From NCBI GenBank assembly GCA_963617205.1, contig CAVEOA010000011.1, positions 1 to 64,000 of the forward strand: a stretch of 64,000 bases of DNA. The letters run 5' to 3'. A model generated the notes under the pieces. That model did not search any database and was not told the DNA's origin. It saw only the letters and a program-made list of their open reading frames with translations. The position numbers and the translations under genes were made by a program. This stretch comes from UBA11524 sp963617205. GTDB lineage: Bacteria > Bacillota > Clostridia > Christensenellales > Aristaeellaceae. Below are positions 31,828 through 40,545 of the stretch, in pieces. The number at the start of each line of letters is the position of its first letter. Positions within the stretch are counted from its first letter, which is position 1.

Positions 31828-33317
31828 CACGCACTTATTTCCACCGGACGCGGCTCTGTGCGCTGCTGCTTGCGCTGCTGCTTTTGCTGACCTCCTGCAC
31901 GCAGGTGACATCCCTGGCGCCTTCCGAAACGCTTCCGCCGCCGAGCACCCCATACGACGCACCATCCGACTTTTCCGGCATGACGACTGCGCAGCGCGTT
32001 GCCCTGTATCTGCCGGATGCGCTGGGCAAGACGCTTCTTTGCCGTTACGAAACGATTGACCTGAGCCTGACCGAGCATCCGGAGGAGGCCGTGCTGAATC
32101 TCCTGCTTTCGGCAGACGGCGACAAGGAAACAACCGCCCTCTCCGCATATGGCGCCATTGCGCTTGCCGCCGGGAATGCTGTCACAACCGCCAATCAGGT
32201 TTGTACGGTGAATCTGTCCTCGTCCGTCCTGTCGCTGGAGCTTGAAGCGCTGTACACCGTCTGCCTGTCCATTGCAACGACGCTCTGCGCACTGCCCGAG
32301 GTGCAGTACGTCAACATTCTCGTCGCCGGATATCCCATCGCCATGGACATTCAGAATCTGCTGCCGCTGGGCATCCTGTCCTCTGCCGCAGGAAAGGACA
32401 TTGCCAGCCTCTGGTCGCAGCTGACTGCACAGCGAACCGGTGCAGGCGGCGTTGCGGCACGAACTCCGCTGACAAGCGCCGCCGTGCTTTACTTTCCGCT
32501 TGAGGACGGCACCGGTCTGACCTGCGAGGTGCGCCAGCTCTCCTTTGAGGGGCAGAACATGCAGCAGCTGGTGTACGGGCTGCTCGATGCGCTGTCCGCC
32601 GGGGCAATCGAATCCGCCGCGGCAGGAATGCTCGACATCCGTTCGCTGCTCCTGATGGCGCCGGAATGCACCACACTCGCCAATGGCCGCCATTCCGTCA
32701 CGTTCTCGCTCGTGCCGGATGCCCTGACGCGCATCGCCGAGGTGGGCATCAACCCCGTCTGCTTCATCGCCGCCGTCACCTGTACGCTCACGAGCTATGT
32801 TCCCCTGCTCGAGCGCGTCATCTTCTCGCTCGGCGATACGCCCCTGACTGTCCTGACCTCCAGGCTTCAAGGCACCTATACCCTGCCCAGCGGCATTGCG
32901 TCACGCGCCGACTTCGCTTCCCTGCTGATGGATTCCGCCGCCGGCTATGTGCCCAACGGGAAGCGGCTGTCGTACTGTGCACTGCCGCTTTCAGCAGACT
33001 CATCGCTTTCGCCGGCTGTTTTGCTACGTGCGCTGTGGTCGAGGCTGCCCCTGTCGCTCGATGAATCAGACGTGCTCGGCGCATCGGTCACGGGCGATAC
33101 GCTGCTCATCACCCTGAGCGAGCGCAGTGCGGAGGTCATCCGAAACGCCGACTGCTCCCAGCGGCTCATCGCCTACAGCATGGTGTCAACGCTGTCGGCG
33201 CGCTATCCTGTACGCCGCGTGCGATTCTTTTTCGGCGATCAGGCAATCGATTCTCTCTCCGGCGATGTGCTCTGGTCAGGCGAATTTATGGTCGACCCTT
33301 CCCTTCTTGCGGAATAG
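31824..33317 (+). CDS. Second GerMN-type lipoprotein
   Basis: A 497-residue protein with signal LLLALLLLLTSC (lipobox LTSC). It has at least one GerMN-like unit early (AVLNLLLSADGDKETTALSA, then TVNLSSSVLSLELEALYTV) and a second near the C-terminus (VLLRALWSRLPLSLDESDVL, then VTGDTLLITLSERSAEVI). The ATG overlaps the previous stop. Together with the upstream genes it resembles the MtrA-MtrB-LpqB arrangement of Actinobacteria, in which a lipoprotein modulates the kinase. Confidence 0.75.
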   Translation: MTRTYFHRTRLCALLLALLLLLTSCTQVTSLAPSETLPPPSTPYDAPSDFSGMTTAQRVALYLPDALGKTLLCRYETIDLSLTEHPEEAVLNLLLSADGDKETTALSAYGAIALAAGNAVTTANQVCTVNLSSSVLSLELEALYTVCLSIATTLCALPEVQYVNILVAGYPIAMDIQNLLPLGILSSAAGKDIASLWSQLTAQRTGAGGVAARTPLTSAAVLYFPLEDGTGLTCEVRQLSFEGQNMQQLVYGLLDALSAGAIESAAAGMLDIRSLLLMAPECTTLANGRHSVTFSLVPDALTRIAEVGINPVCFIAAVTCTLTSYVPLLERVIFSLGDTPLTVLTSRLQGTYTLPSGIASRADFASLLMDSAAGYVPNGKRLSYCALPLSADSSLSPAVLLRALWSRLPLSLDESDVLGASVTGDTLLITLSERSAEVIRNADCSQRLIAYSMVSTLSARYPVRRVRFFFGDQAIDSLSGDVLWSGEFMVDPSLLAE

Positions 33318-33483
33318 ACACGACTTGTTCACAAAGTGTCGCATACCTTTCACTTATTTCTACCGATTGTTTAAGAATCGTTCATGCCTCTGTCATAATC
33401 TCTGATTATAATATAAGCATAGTCAGTCAGAGAGAGGCTGACCGGAAGAAATCAGAAGGATTTCCGATTGAAGGAGGGTATTG

Positions 33484-34785
33484 ATGATGAAATTCCGTAA
33501 GATTATGGGCGGCATCGCCCTTGGATTGACCTGCGCAATGATCGGCGCGGGTGTCACAGCAACGACGCGCAGCATGTCTGCCAGCGCAGAAGCAACTGCC
33601 GTTTCCTCTTCTGCGACCACGACGGTCGTGACGAGCCCCTTCACCGAGGCGGTCGCGAAGGTTCGTGACAGCGTTGTCGGCGTGAGCAATTATCAGAAGG
33701 TCCGCTACAGCAGCTACGGCAACAGCTACTTCGGATACGGGTTCGGCTACGGCAGCGGCCGCGGCAACAATGATGTCGAGGAGCGGGAAGAGCTGAGCTC
33801 GACCGGTTCCGGCGTCGTCATCGGCGATGGCTTCGTGCTGACGAACTACCATGTGGTTGAGGACACCAGCAGCCTGCGCGTCACCGTCACCGACGACAGC
33901 AACAACACCACCGAATACGCGGCAACGCTGGTAGCCTATGACGAATCGCTCGATATCGCCATCGTGTACGCGACCGACCTTGACCTGCCGGCTGTGACGC
34001 TGGGCGACAGCGACGCCCTGCAGGTCGGCGACTGGGCGATTTGCATCGGCAACCCGCTCGGCTTCTCCAAGACCACAACGGCCGGCATCGTCAGCGCGCT
34101 GAACCGCTCGGTTGAGTCCTCTTCCACCGACAAGTACGGTCGTAAGTCCACGACCTCCAACGCCATGATTCAGGTTGACGCTGCCATCAACTCCGGCAAC
34201 TCCGGCGGCGGCATGTTCTCCGTGACCGGCGAGCTGATGGGCATCCCGACGCTGAAGTACTCCGGCAGCTACTATTCCGGCTCCACGGTCGAGGGCATCG
34301 GCATGTGCATCCCGATTAACTCCGCAAAGCCCCTGATCGAAAAGGTTCTCAGCGGCGAAATCACCTTCACCGCTGCGGAAGCGCTCGATTCCGATGACGA
34401 TGAGGGCAGCACCAGCTCCTCCGGCACCAACCTCGTCGGCAAGCCCCGCATGGGCATCACCATGAGCAACCTTGCCAACAGCGCCGCACTTCAGAGCGGT
34501 CAGATCCCGAAGGGCGTGTACGTGGTCAACGTCGAGGAAAACAGCCCGGCTGAAAAGGCCGGCATGCAGGTCGGCGACATCATCGTTGACGTCGATGACA
34601 CCGTTATCACCTCAACCACGGAGCTGTCCGCGAAGGTCGCTGAGTACGATGCCGGCGACACGCTGAAGATCAAGGTCTACCGCGTGCCGGGCATCACGGG
34701 TCTCACCGGCAGCGATGACATTCCGGATGGCGAGTATATCGACCTCGAGGTCACGCTGGAAATCATCGACAATGTGAAGCAGTAA
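33484..34785 (+). CDS. htrA: HtrA/DegP-type serine protease with PDZ domain
   Basis: A 433-residue membrane-anchored protease. An N-terminal hydrophobic segment (IMGGIALGLTCAMIGAGV) precedes the trypsin-like domain with His in LTNYHVVED (near 121), Asp in SLDIAIVYA (near 156) and Ser in NSGNSGGGMF (near 240). A PDZ domain follows (GVYVVNVEENSPAEKAGMQ). Between anchor and protease core is a Tyr/Gly/Ser-rich loop (about residues 75-95). ATG 33484 or 33487 follows AAGGAGGG. It degrades misfolded envelope proteins. Confidence 0.92.
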   Translation: MMKFRKIMGGIALGLTCAMIGAGVTATTRSMSASAEATAVSSSATTTVVTSPFTEAVAKVRDSVVGVSNYQKVRYSSYGNSYFGYGFGYGSGRGNNDVEEREELSSTGSGVVIGDGFVLTNYHVVEDTSSLRVTVTDDSNNTTEYAATLVAYDESLDIAIVYATDLDLPAVTLGDSDALQVGDWAICIGNPLGFSKTTTAGIVSALNRSVESSSTDKYGRKSTTSNAMIQVDAAINSGNSGGGMFSVTGELMGIPTLKYSGSYYSGSTVEGIGMCIPINSAKPLIEKVLSGEITFTAAEALDSDDDEGSTSSSGTNLVGKPRMGITMSNLANSAALQSGQIPKGVYVVNVEENSPAEKAGMQVGDIIVDVDDTVITSTTELSAKVAEYDAGDTLKIKVYRVPGITGLTGSDDIPDGEYIDLEVTLEIIDNVKQ

Positions 34786-34799
34786 TCATATAAACAACA

Positions 34800-34830
34800 G
34801 CCGCCGCAGATGGAAATCGTCTGCGGCGGC
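34800..34830 (+). terminator. Terminator-like hairpin after htrA
   Basis: GCCGCCGCAGA (34800-34810) pairs perfectly with TCTGCGGCGGC (34820-34830). Only a short T-containing tail follows, so termination may be partial. Confidence 0.55.
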
Positions 34831-34913
34831 ATTGTTATGGTAACACCTCATTTATGCGGCATTGTCTAAATTCTCTAAGGGCATATTCTGTTTTCAGAAT
34901 CAGCAGCGAAGGA

Positions 34914-35693
34914 TTATTCCTCCTCCGCTTTGGGCAATGTCGTTTGCGGCGGCACGATGCTCAGGTCAAGCTCCTCCGTGGGCCTGGCCTTTTTCTCCCG
35001 CTTTGGAGGAAGCTGCTTCGCCCAATCCTTCGGCAGCTCGACCGCCTTCTTCCTGCCGAGCTTCTCGTCCGTCAGCGTCATCACGTCATTCCACTTCGCC
35101 AGCAGAATCGGCAGCGACAGCCGCATCCACCACCGCGGCGAATACAGCAGTAGCATCCGTTTCTCCGTCCAGAGCTGCACGCGTGCAATGTCCTTCCACG
35201 CCAGTTCCTTTTCGCCGAGGATGACGCGTCCTTCCAAATCAGCCGTGTCCATGAGCGATACCGGCTTGCCGTGCAGGCGAAGCTTGAGCCTCGTTGCGTC
35301 CGGCAGCACCGTGCGCACATGAAAGCCCTTGCTGTCCGCCACGCAGAACAGCTCATCGCGCCCGCCGAGGAGGAAAATCAGCAGCGTCAGCAGGGATGTC
35401 AGCAGGAGCAGTGCGGCAGCAGCGAGCAGAAATCCGCCCCTGATGAGGTTGACCACGCCCTCGAACCCGCCGAGCAGCAGCTCAATCAGCAGCCCAAGCA
35501 GCACAACCGCCGAAAGCACCGGCACGGCGATGCGCATCACCTCGTTCCAGCTCATCCAGTCCGCTGCACGGTTTCGCGGCATTGCCCATGCGATGCGCGC
35601 AGTATTCGCCGGCGGTGTCTTGCCGCAAACCGGGCACGCCTCCCCATCCGGCACATCGATGCCGCACTTCTTGCAGTAGCGCGTTTTCGCCAA
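34914..35693 (-). CDS. Zinc-ribbon membrane protein
   Basis: A 259-residue protein. The N-terminus is a zinc-ribbon (RYCKKCGIDVPDGEACPVCG). Two membrane helices follow (MRIAVPVLSAVVLLGLLIEL and GGFLLAAAALLLLTSLLTLL). The C-terminal 140 residues are cytoplasmic with a PH-like beta-rich look (VADSKGFHVRTVL, KELAWKDIARVQLW). It is a conserved Firmicute family without clear function. It sits downstream of the dipeptidase gene on the same strand. Confidence 0.7.
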   Translation of the reverse strand: MAKTRYCKKCGIDVPDGEACPVCGKTPPANTARIAWAMPRNRAADWMSWNEVMRIAVPVLSAVVLLGLLIELLLGGFEGVVNLIRGGFLLAAAALLLLTSLLTLLIFLLGGRDELFCVADSKGFHVRTVLPDATRLKLRLHGKPVSLMDTADLEGRVILGEKELAWKDIARVQLWTEKRMLLLYSPRWWMRLSLPILLAKWNDVMTLTDEKLGRKKAVELPKDWAKQLPPKREKKARPTEELDLSIVPPQTTLPKAEEE

Positions 35694-35711
35694 TTTGCTT
35701 TCCTCCCGCAG

Positions 35712-36617
35712 TTATTTCAGGCGTTCAAAGTAGTTCAGCAGATTTTTGCCGCAGATGTTTTCGACGGCTTCCTCCTGATAGCCGTAATTGCGCAGCGCCG
35801 TCAGGAGATTCGGGATTTCCCCCGGATGACGCACATCGTCCGGCGACAGGCTGATGCCGTCAAAATCGCTGCCGAAGCCGACAATATCCGCGCCGCCGAG
35901 CTGGCAGATGTGGTCGATATGCTGGGCGATGGTCACGCTGTCCGCCTTGCTGTCCGGCGAGAGGAATACGGGGTAGAAGTTCACGCCGATGTAGCCGCCG
36001 TACTGAATCATCGTGCGAATCTGGTCGTCCGTCAGGTTGCGGACATGGTCGCACAGCGCACGGCAGCAGCTGTGGCTTGCCATCGGCGGACGCTCGCCCC
36101 GGGCAAACAAATCCCAGAAGCCTGCCTCGTTCAGGTGCGACACATCGACGCTGATGCCCAGCCGCTGCATTGCCTTCACCGTCTCGATGCCCTTGGCCGT
36201 CAGGTGCGTATCCGCGTCAACCGCAGCAGGCGTTGCGAAATCGTTTGGATGATTCCACACGAGCGCACCGATGCGGATGCCGCGGCTCCGCCACATTTCG
36301 ATGGCTTCCCTGCCCTTCTGAAAGACCTCGCAGCCTTCCAGCGACAGCATGAAGGCGTTTTCTCCCGCCTTGACGTCAGACGGGTCATCGACCTGACGCA
36401 ATCCGGCATCCGTCATGATGTGCACAGCCGCGTATTCCGCCGCTGCAATCGCCTCATAGTCACCGCCGTTGCCGTCAGGACCGCTCCACAAGGCAAACGT
36501 CTGCAGATTCACGCCGCCCTGACGAAGCCGTTCGGGCGTAATGTCCGTCTGTTCGAGGGTGCGTCCTGCTGCGCCGAGGCTGAAGAGGGTATCCGAATGC
36601 GTGTCTGCGATGAACAT
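35712..36617 (-). CDS. Membrane dipeptidase (M19)
   Basis: A 301-residue amidohydrolase-fold peptidase. Zinc-site signatures are ADTHSDTLFSL at the N-terminus, the bridging Glu in LSLEGCEVF, VSHLNEAGFWD and SHSCCRALCDH with NLTDDQI. FGSDFDGI near the C-terminus is conserved in renal-type dipeptidases. It cleaves dipeptides, including D-amino acid ones, probably in peptide or peptidoglycan recycling. Confidence 0.93.
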   Translation of the reverse strand: MFIADTHSDTLFSLGAAGRTLEQTDITPERLRQGGVNLQTFALWSGPDGNGGDYEAIAAAEYAAVHIMTDAGLRQVDDPSDVKAGENAFMLSLEGCEVFQKGREAIEMWRSRGIRIGALVWNHPNDFATPAAVDADTHLTAKGIETVKAMQRLGISVDVSHLNEAGFWDLFARGERPPMASHSCCRALCDHVRNLTDDQIRTMIQYGGYIGVNFYPVFLSPDSKADSVTIAQHIDHICQLGGADIVGFGSDFDGISLSPDDVRHPGEIPNLLTALRNYGYQEEAVENICGKNLLNYFERLK

Positions 36618-36714
36618 GAGGGCAGCTCCTTTTCGTTGCGAAAAATCAGTTTACCAAGGGAATCAATCAGTTACCAGAGAAAACGGACGATGTTCGCGAC
36701 GTCCGCGAGGTCCG

Positions 36715-38163
36715 TTAAATCCGGGGCATCGAGAGCGCGGCACGACCGGCGCCAGCCACATGAATTTCCGGCGCCGTATGCGGAATGTACGCGCTTTCGC
36801 CCTTGCGCAGATGCATCGTTTTGCCGGCCATGGTGACGCTCAGATCACCGTCCAGCGCGGTCAGCAGCCCAAACGCGGTGATCTCCGGCAGCACAGCGCC
36901 GCCCTCCGCCTTCACGAGATCCAGCGTAAAGTACTTTTCGTCCAGCACGCGGGCAACCGGTGCGTCGGGCGCCGGAATCGGGTCGAGCGAGAAGGACAAA
37001 TCCGTCACATCGAGCCCCTTCTTCAGGTGCAGCTCGCGCCGGTTGCCGTTCTTGTCCACGCGATCCCAGTCGTAGAAGCGGTACGTGATGTCCGAGGACT
37101 GCTGAATCTCGTAGAGCATGATGCCTGCGCCGATGGCATGCACGCAGCCTGCCGGAATGAAGCACACATCGCCCGGATGGACGTTCACCCGGCGCAGCAG
37201 CGACGCCACGGCGGCTCCCTGCTCGCATGCGTCCTGCAGCTGTTCGCGCGTCGTGCCGGGCATGATGCCGTACACCAGCTGGCTGCCCTCCGGCGCGTCG
37301 AGAATCAGCCATGCCTCCGTCTTGCCGAGCTTGCCGTTTTCCTCGCGCGCGGCGTAATCGTCATTCGGGTGCACCTGCACGGACAGCGGTTCGGCGGCAT
37401 CAATCAGCTTGAGCAGCAGCGGGAACGGCTTTCCGGCATACTCGCCCGCGAAATCCGCGCCATATTCGGCAATCAGCTCGGGCAGCTTCACTCCGGCGGA
37501 ATCGGTCGATTCCAGACCCGGAATGCAGGAGATTTCAAGGCTCTCGCCAGTCGGCACCTCGCGGATAGCCTTGCCGTAGACCGTGTGCAGCTTCTCGCCG
37601 CCCCACGGCGTGAGCTTGCCGCCACGAAACGCCGGATGCATCTTCAGCGGCAGCAGCGGACAATCCGCCGTCAGCCGAAGCTCCAGCGCCGTGAACGTCT
37701 TGCCGTCCGTGCAGCATTCGCCGCACACGCGCATACCCATCCGGCGATACAGGCAGAGCGCCGGTTCGTTGCCCGACAGCGTCCCGAAATGAAGCGCTGT
37801 GCAGCCCATGCCGCGCAGGATGTCCAGCACCTCCTCCAGCATTTGCTTTCCAAGCCCCTGTCCCTGATGCGATGCGTCAAGGCACAGGTGATGCAGCGTC
37901 CCGGGCACGCCGCCGAAAAGCCAGTCTGCCTCGGCATAGACCGATTCAACCTGCGTATCAACCGTCACCGCGCCGATGACTGCTCCGTTCTCCTTCGCGA
38001 CATACAGCGTCCCGTCCGTCAGCTCGCGCTTCAGGCTTTCCTCGCTGATGTCCGCGCCCCATGTCCACTGTTTGATGCCCTTAGCCGCCATCTCCTCCAC
38101 CGCGCCGCGGTACAGCGCGCAGACAGCCGCCAGATCAGCCGGATTTCCCTTTGTCAGCAGCAT
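36715..38163 (-). CDS. GNAT acetyltransferase fused to class I mannose-6-phosphate isomerase
   Basis: A 482-residue fusion. Residues 1-165 are a GNAT domain with the acetyl-CoA loop HQGQGLGKQML and a FYRRMG-like YRRMGM. Residues 170-482 are a ManA-type phosphomannose isomerase with the zinc-site segments GESLEISC, VQVHPNDDYA, KTEAWLILDA and GDVCFIPAGCVHAIG. The reading frame is continuous through the linker (LRLTADCPLLPLKMHPAFRG). ManA interconverts fructose- and mannose-6-phosphate. The acetyltransferase partner suggests coupled sugar-amine chemistry or simply gene fusion. Confidence 0.85.
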   Translation of the reverse strand: MLLTKGNPADLAAVCALYRGAVEEMAAKGIKQWTWGADISEESLKRELTDGTLYVAKENGAVIGAVTVDTQVESVYAEADWLFGGVPGTLHHLCLDASHQGQGLGKQMLEEVLDILRGMGCTALHFGTLSGNEPALCLYRRMGMRVCGECCTDGKTFTALELRLTADCPLLPLKMHPAFRGGKLTPWGGEKLHTVYGKAIREVPTGESLEISCIPGLESTDSAGVKLPELIAEYGADFAGEYAGKPFPLLLKLIDAAEPLSVQVHPNDDYAAREENGKLGKTEAWLILDAPEGSQLVYGIMPGTTREQLQDACEQGAAVASLLRRVNVHPGDVCFIPAGCVHAIGAGIMLYEIQQSSDITYRFYDWDRVDKNGNRRELHLKKGLDVTDLSFSLDPIPAPDAPVARVLDEKYFTLDLVKAEGGAVLPEITAFGLLTALDGDLSVTMAGKTMHLRKGESAYIPHTAPEIHVAGAGRAALSMPRI

Positions 38164-38217
38164 TGCGATTCCTCCCCTTTTGTTTCTGAACCCTGCCGTA
38201 TATTGCGAAAACGACTG

Positions 38218-39999
38218 TTACACCGTTTCGTCCAGTGTGGTATACATGGCGTAAAGGTGCGCGTACAGACCGCCCTTTTGCAGCAGCTCCCGATGTGAGC
38301 CCTGCTCCTCAACGCCCTTTTCCGTCAGCACCCAGATGCTGTCTGCCCCCTTGATGGTCGTCAGGCGATGCGCGATGGTGAACACCGTGCGCCCCTTCGC
38401 CAGCTTTTCGAGCGACTGCTGCACGATGTGCTCGCTCTCGTTGTCCAGCGCCGACGTTGCCTCGTCCAGAATCAGAATCGGCGGATTCTTGAGGAACACG
38501 CGCGCGATGGAAATGCGCTGCTTCTGTCCGCCGGAAAGCCGGACGCCGCGTTCGCCGACATAGGTGTCGTAGCCGTTCGGCAGCGCGGAAATGAACTCGT
38601 GCGCACCAGCCAGCTTTGCCGCCTCCTCGACCTCCTCGCGCGATGCGCCGGGCTTGCCGTAGGCGATGTTGTCCAGCACCGAGCCGGAGAACAGATACAC
38701 CTCCTGCTGCACCATGCCGATCGCGGCGCGCAGGCTCTTCTGCGTCAGCGTGCGGATGTCCTTGCCGTCAATCAGGATGCGGCCGCCGGTCACATCGTAG
38801 AAACGCGGCAGCAGGTTGCACAGCGTCGTTTTGCCTGCGCCGGACGGTCCGACCAGTGCAATGGACTGTCCCGGTGCGACCGTCATGCAGAGATCATGCA
38901 GCACCTCGTTCTCGTCATCCTTGTAGTGGAAGGAGACGTGGTCGAACACGACCTCCCCCTGCACATTCTGCAGCTCCTTCGCATCGGGCGCATCAGTAAT
39001 GTCCGCCGGCGCATCCATAATCTCCAGGAAGCGGTCAATGCCGGTCATGCCGCGCTGGAACTGCTCGGTAAATTCGACAATCCGGCGGATGGAGTTCAGC
39101 AGCACGTTCGCGTAGAGCAGATACGCCGTAAAATCCGCCGCAGACAGCTGCCCCGCCTTGATAAACAGCGCACCGCCAACGACAATCACGATGTACATCA
39201 GTCCGTCAAAAATGCGGTTCGACGTGCCGAATGCCGCCATGACATGATAGGACTGCGCCTTCAGGTCGAGGAACTTCGCGTTGCCCTCGGCAAACTTGCG
39301 CTCCTCTATTTCCTCGTTGCCGAAGGATTTCACCACGCGAATGCCCAGCAGCGAATCCTCCACCTGCGCATTGATTTCGCCGACCTGCCGGTTGCGTTCC
39401 TTGAACACGCGGCGCATCCGGCGGTTATAGCGCTTGGCGAAGAACAGCATGAACGGCAGCACGGCGAACATCATCAGCGTCATGGGCACGTTCATGGTGC
39501 ACAGAACGGTGAAAGACACGATGATTTTCACCGCTGCGATGAGAAATTCCTCCGGGCAGTGATGCGCAAATTCGGTAATTTCAAACAGGTCGGACGTGAT
39601 GCGCGCCATAATCTGGCCAACCTTCGTGTCGCTGTAATAGCCGAAGGAAAGCTGCTGCAGGTGATGGAACAGGTCATGACGCATGTCCGTCTCAAGCTTG
39701 CTGCCCATGATGTGCCCGATGGACTGCATGTAGTAGTTCGCGGCGGCATCTACAATGCGCAGCAGCAGGTACAGCCCGCCCATCATCAGCACAAACGGCA
39801 CCGTGATGGACTCGATATCATTCGTCGCACGGCTCGTAATCGTGCGGACAATCATCGGCAGCACCAGCTCGCACACCGTCGTGCAGGCGGCGCAGCACAG
39901 GTCAAACATCATTGTTTTGCGATATTTGCGGAAATACGGCAGAAAACGCCGCACAAGGACAGAGGTTTTGAGCGTATTGCGCTCCTGGGGTGCTGCCAT
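38218..39999 (-). CDS. ABC exporter, fused permease-ATPase
   Basis: A 593-residue half-exporter. About six membrane helices span residues 20-310. The ATPase follows with Walker A GPSGAGKTT, a Q-loop, the signature LSGGQKQRISIA, Walker B ILILDEATSALD and the H-loop IAHRLTT. It dimerises to export lipid, drug or peptide substrates, which sequence does not identify. It has its own promoter (40028-40056). Confidence 0.93.
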   Translation of the reverse strand: MAAPQERNTLKTSVLVRRFLPYFRKYRKTMMFDLCCAACTTVCELVLPMIVRTITSRATNDIESITVPFVLMMGGLYLLLRIVDAAANYYMQSIGHIMGSKLETDMRHDLFHHLQQLSFGYYSDTKVGQIMARITSDLFEITEFAHHCPEEFLIAAVKIIVSFTVLCTMNVPMTLMMFAVLPFMLFFAKRYNRRMRRVFKERNRQVGEINAQVEDSLLGIRVVKSFGNEEIEERKFAEGNAKFLDLKAQSYHVMAAFGTSNRIFDGLMYIVIVVGGALFIKAGQLSAADFTAYLLYANVLLNSIRRIVEFTEQFQRGMTGIDRFLEIMDAPADITDAPDAKELQNVQGEVVFDHVSFHYKDDENEVLHDLCMTVAPGQSIALVGPSGAGKTTLCNLLPRFYDVTGGRILIDGKDIRTLTQKSLRAAIGMVQQEVYLFSGSVLDNIAYGKPGASREEVEEAAKLAGAHEFISALPNGYDTYVGERGVRLSGGQKQRISIARVFLKNPPILILDEATSALDNESEHIVQQSLEKLAKGRTVFTIAHRLTTIKGADSIWVLTEKGVEEQGSHRELLQKGGLYAHLYAMYTTLDETV

Positions 40000-40027
40000 G
40001 GGATCCCTCCTGTTGTGTTATGCTCCT

Positions 40028-40056
40028 ATTGTACCACGAAGGGCAGTCCGTTTCAA
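40028..40056 (-). promoter_or_regulatory. Sigma-A promoter of the ABC exporter
   Basis: On the minus strand TTGAAA (40056-40051), 17 bases, TACAAT (40033-40028), shortly before the start at 39999. Confidence 0.65.
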
Positions 40057-40388
40057 GCACTGTCCACGCGGAACCTGCATACAGATGCGCTCAACGCGTT
40101 CGCAGCCGGACGAGGCGTTGGCAGCAGAATTTTCCGAGCCGCACGAGGAGCCCAAAATGCTTGTCGGCAGACGCCTCCGGTTTCTGTTTCTCCCCATCGA
40201 ATCAGTTGCGCATCCGTTGGATTTATGCTACAATACATTTGCATTGACTTCAGGCGTTTGCGTTCGATGCGCGTCACGATGCTCCCCATATATCCATCAT
40301 CGCACCTGATGGCGCGCCTTGCCTGCCCTGTTGCGGCTGCAACATTGTCAGAGTTTTCAACATGCTCTGATTTCGACCAGATATGGCA

Positions 40389-40457
40389 TTGACAAACACA
40401 CCTTCAATGGTGTATTATGACACTCGTTCATACTTATTCGGGTACAATATATTGAGC
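40389..40457 (+). promoter_or_regulatory. nrdD promoter with two NrdR-box-like palindromes
   Basis: TTGACA (40389-40394), 18 bases, TATTAT (40413-40418). A palindrome ACACCTTCAATGGTGT (40398-40413) fills the spacer, and TACAATATATTGAGC (centre near 40449) follows downstream. Both resemble the NrdR consensus ACACTATATATAGTGT. Binding would block RNA polymerase. No such boxes precede the element's nrdD. Confidence 0.65.
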
Positions 40458-40545
40458 AGTCCCTGTGTGACATGCACAAATTGTGCCATGTGATGCGATT
40501 GGAAATATCGTCCCACTCGGAATCGGCAAGGAAGGAAGACGGAGT

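Larger units (their letters stand above)
40000..40545. other. Divergent intergenic region between the ABC exporter and nrdD
   Basis: No gene is supported here. The left end holds the exporter promoter. A possible rightward promoter TTGCGC-17-TACAAT lies near 40212-40240 with no gene directly behind it. The nrdD promoter with NrdR-like boxes occupies 40389-40457. Confidence 0.6.

Noticed and set aside
35271..36836. Long rightward frame antisense to the zinc-ribbon protein and dipeptidase
   Set aside because: His/Arg-rich translation without family resemblance. The minus-strand genes are well supported.
40053..40289. Leftward 78-codon frame between the exporter and nrdD
   Set aside because: It overlaps the exporter promoter, has no ribosome binding site and has no recognisable domain.
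36541..40392. Long rightward frames opposite the GNAT-ManA and ABC exporter genes
   Set aside because: Shadows of GC-rich codon use. They contain no domains and lack ribosome binding sites.
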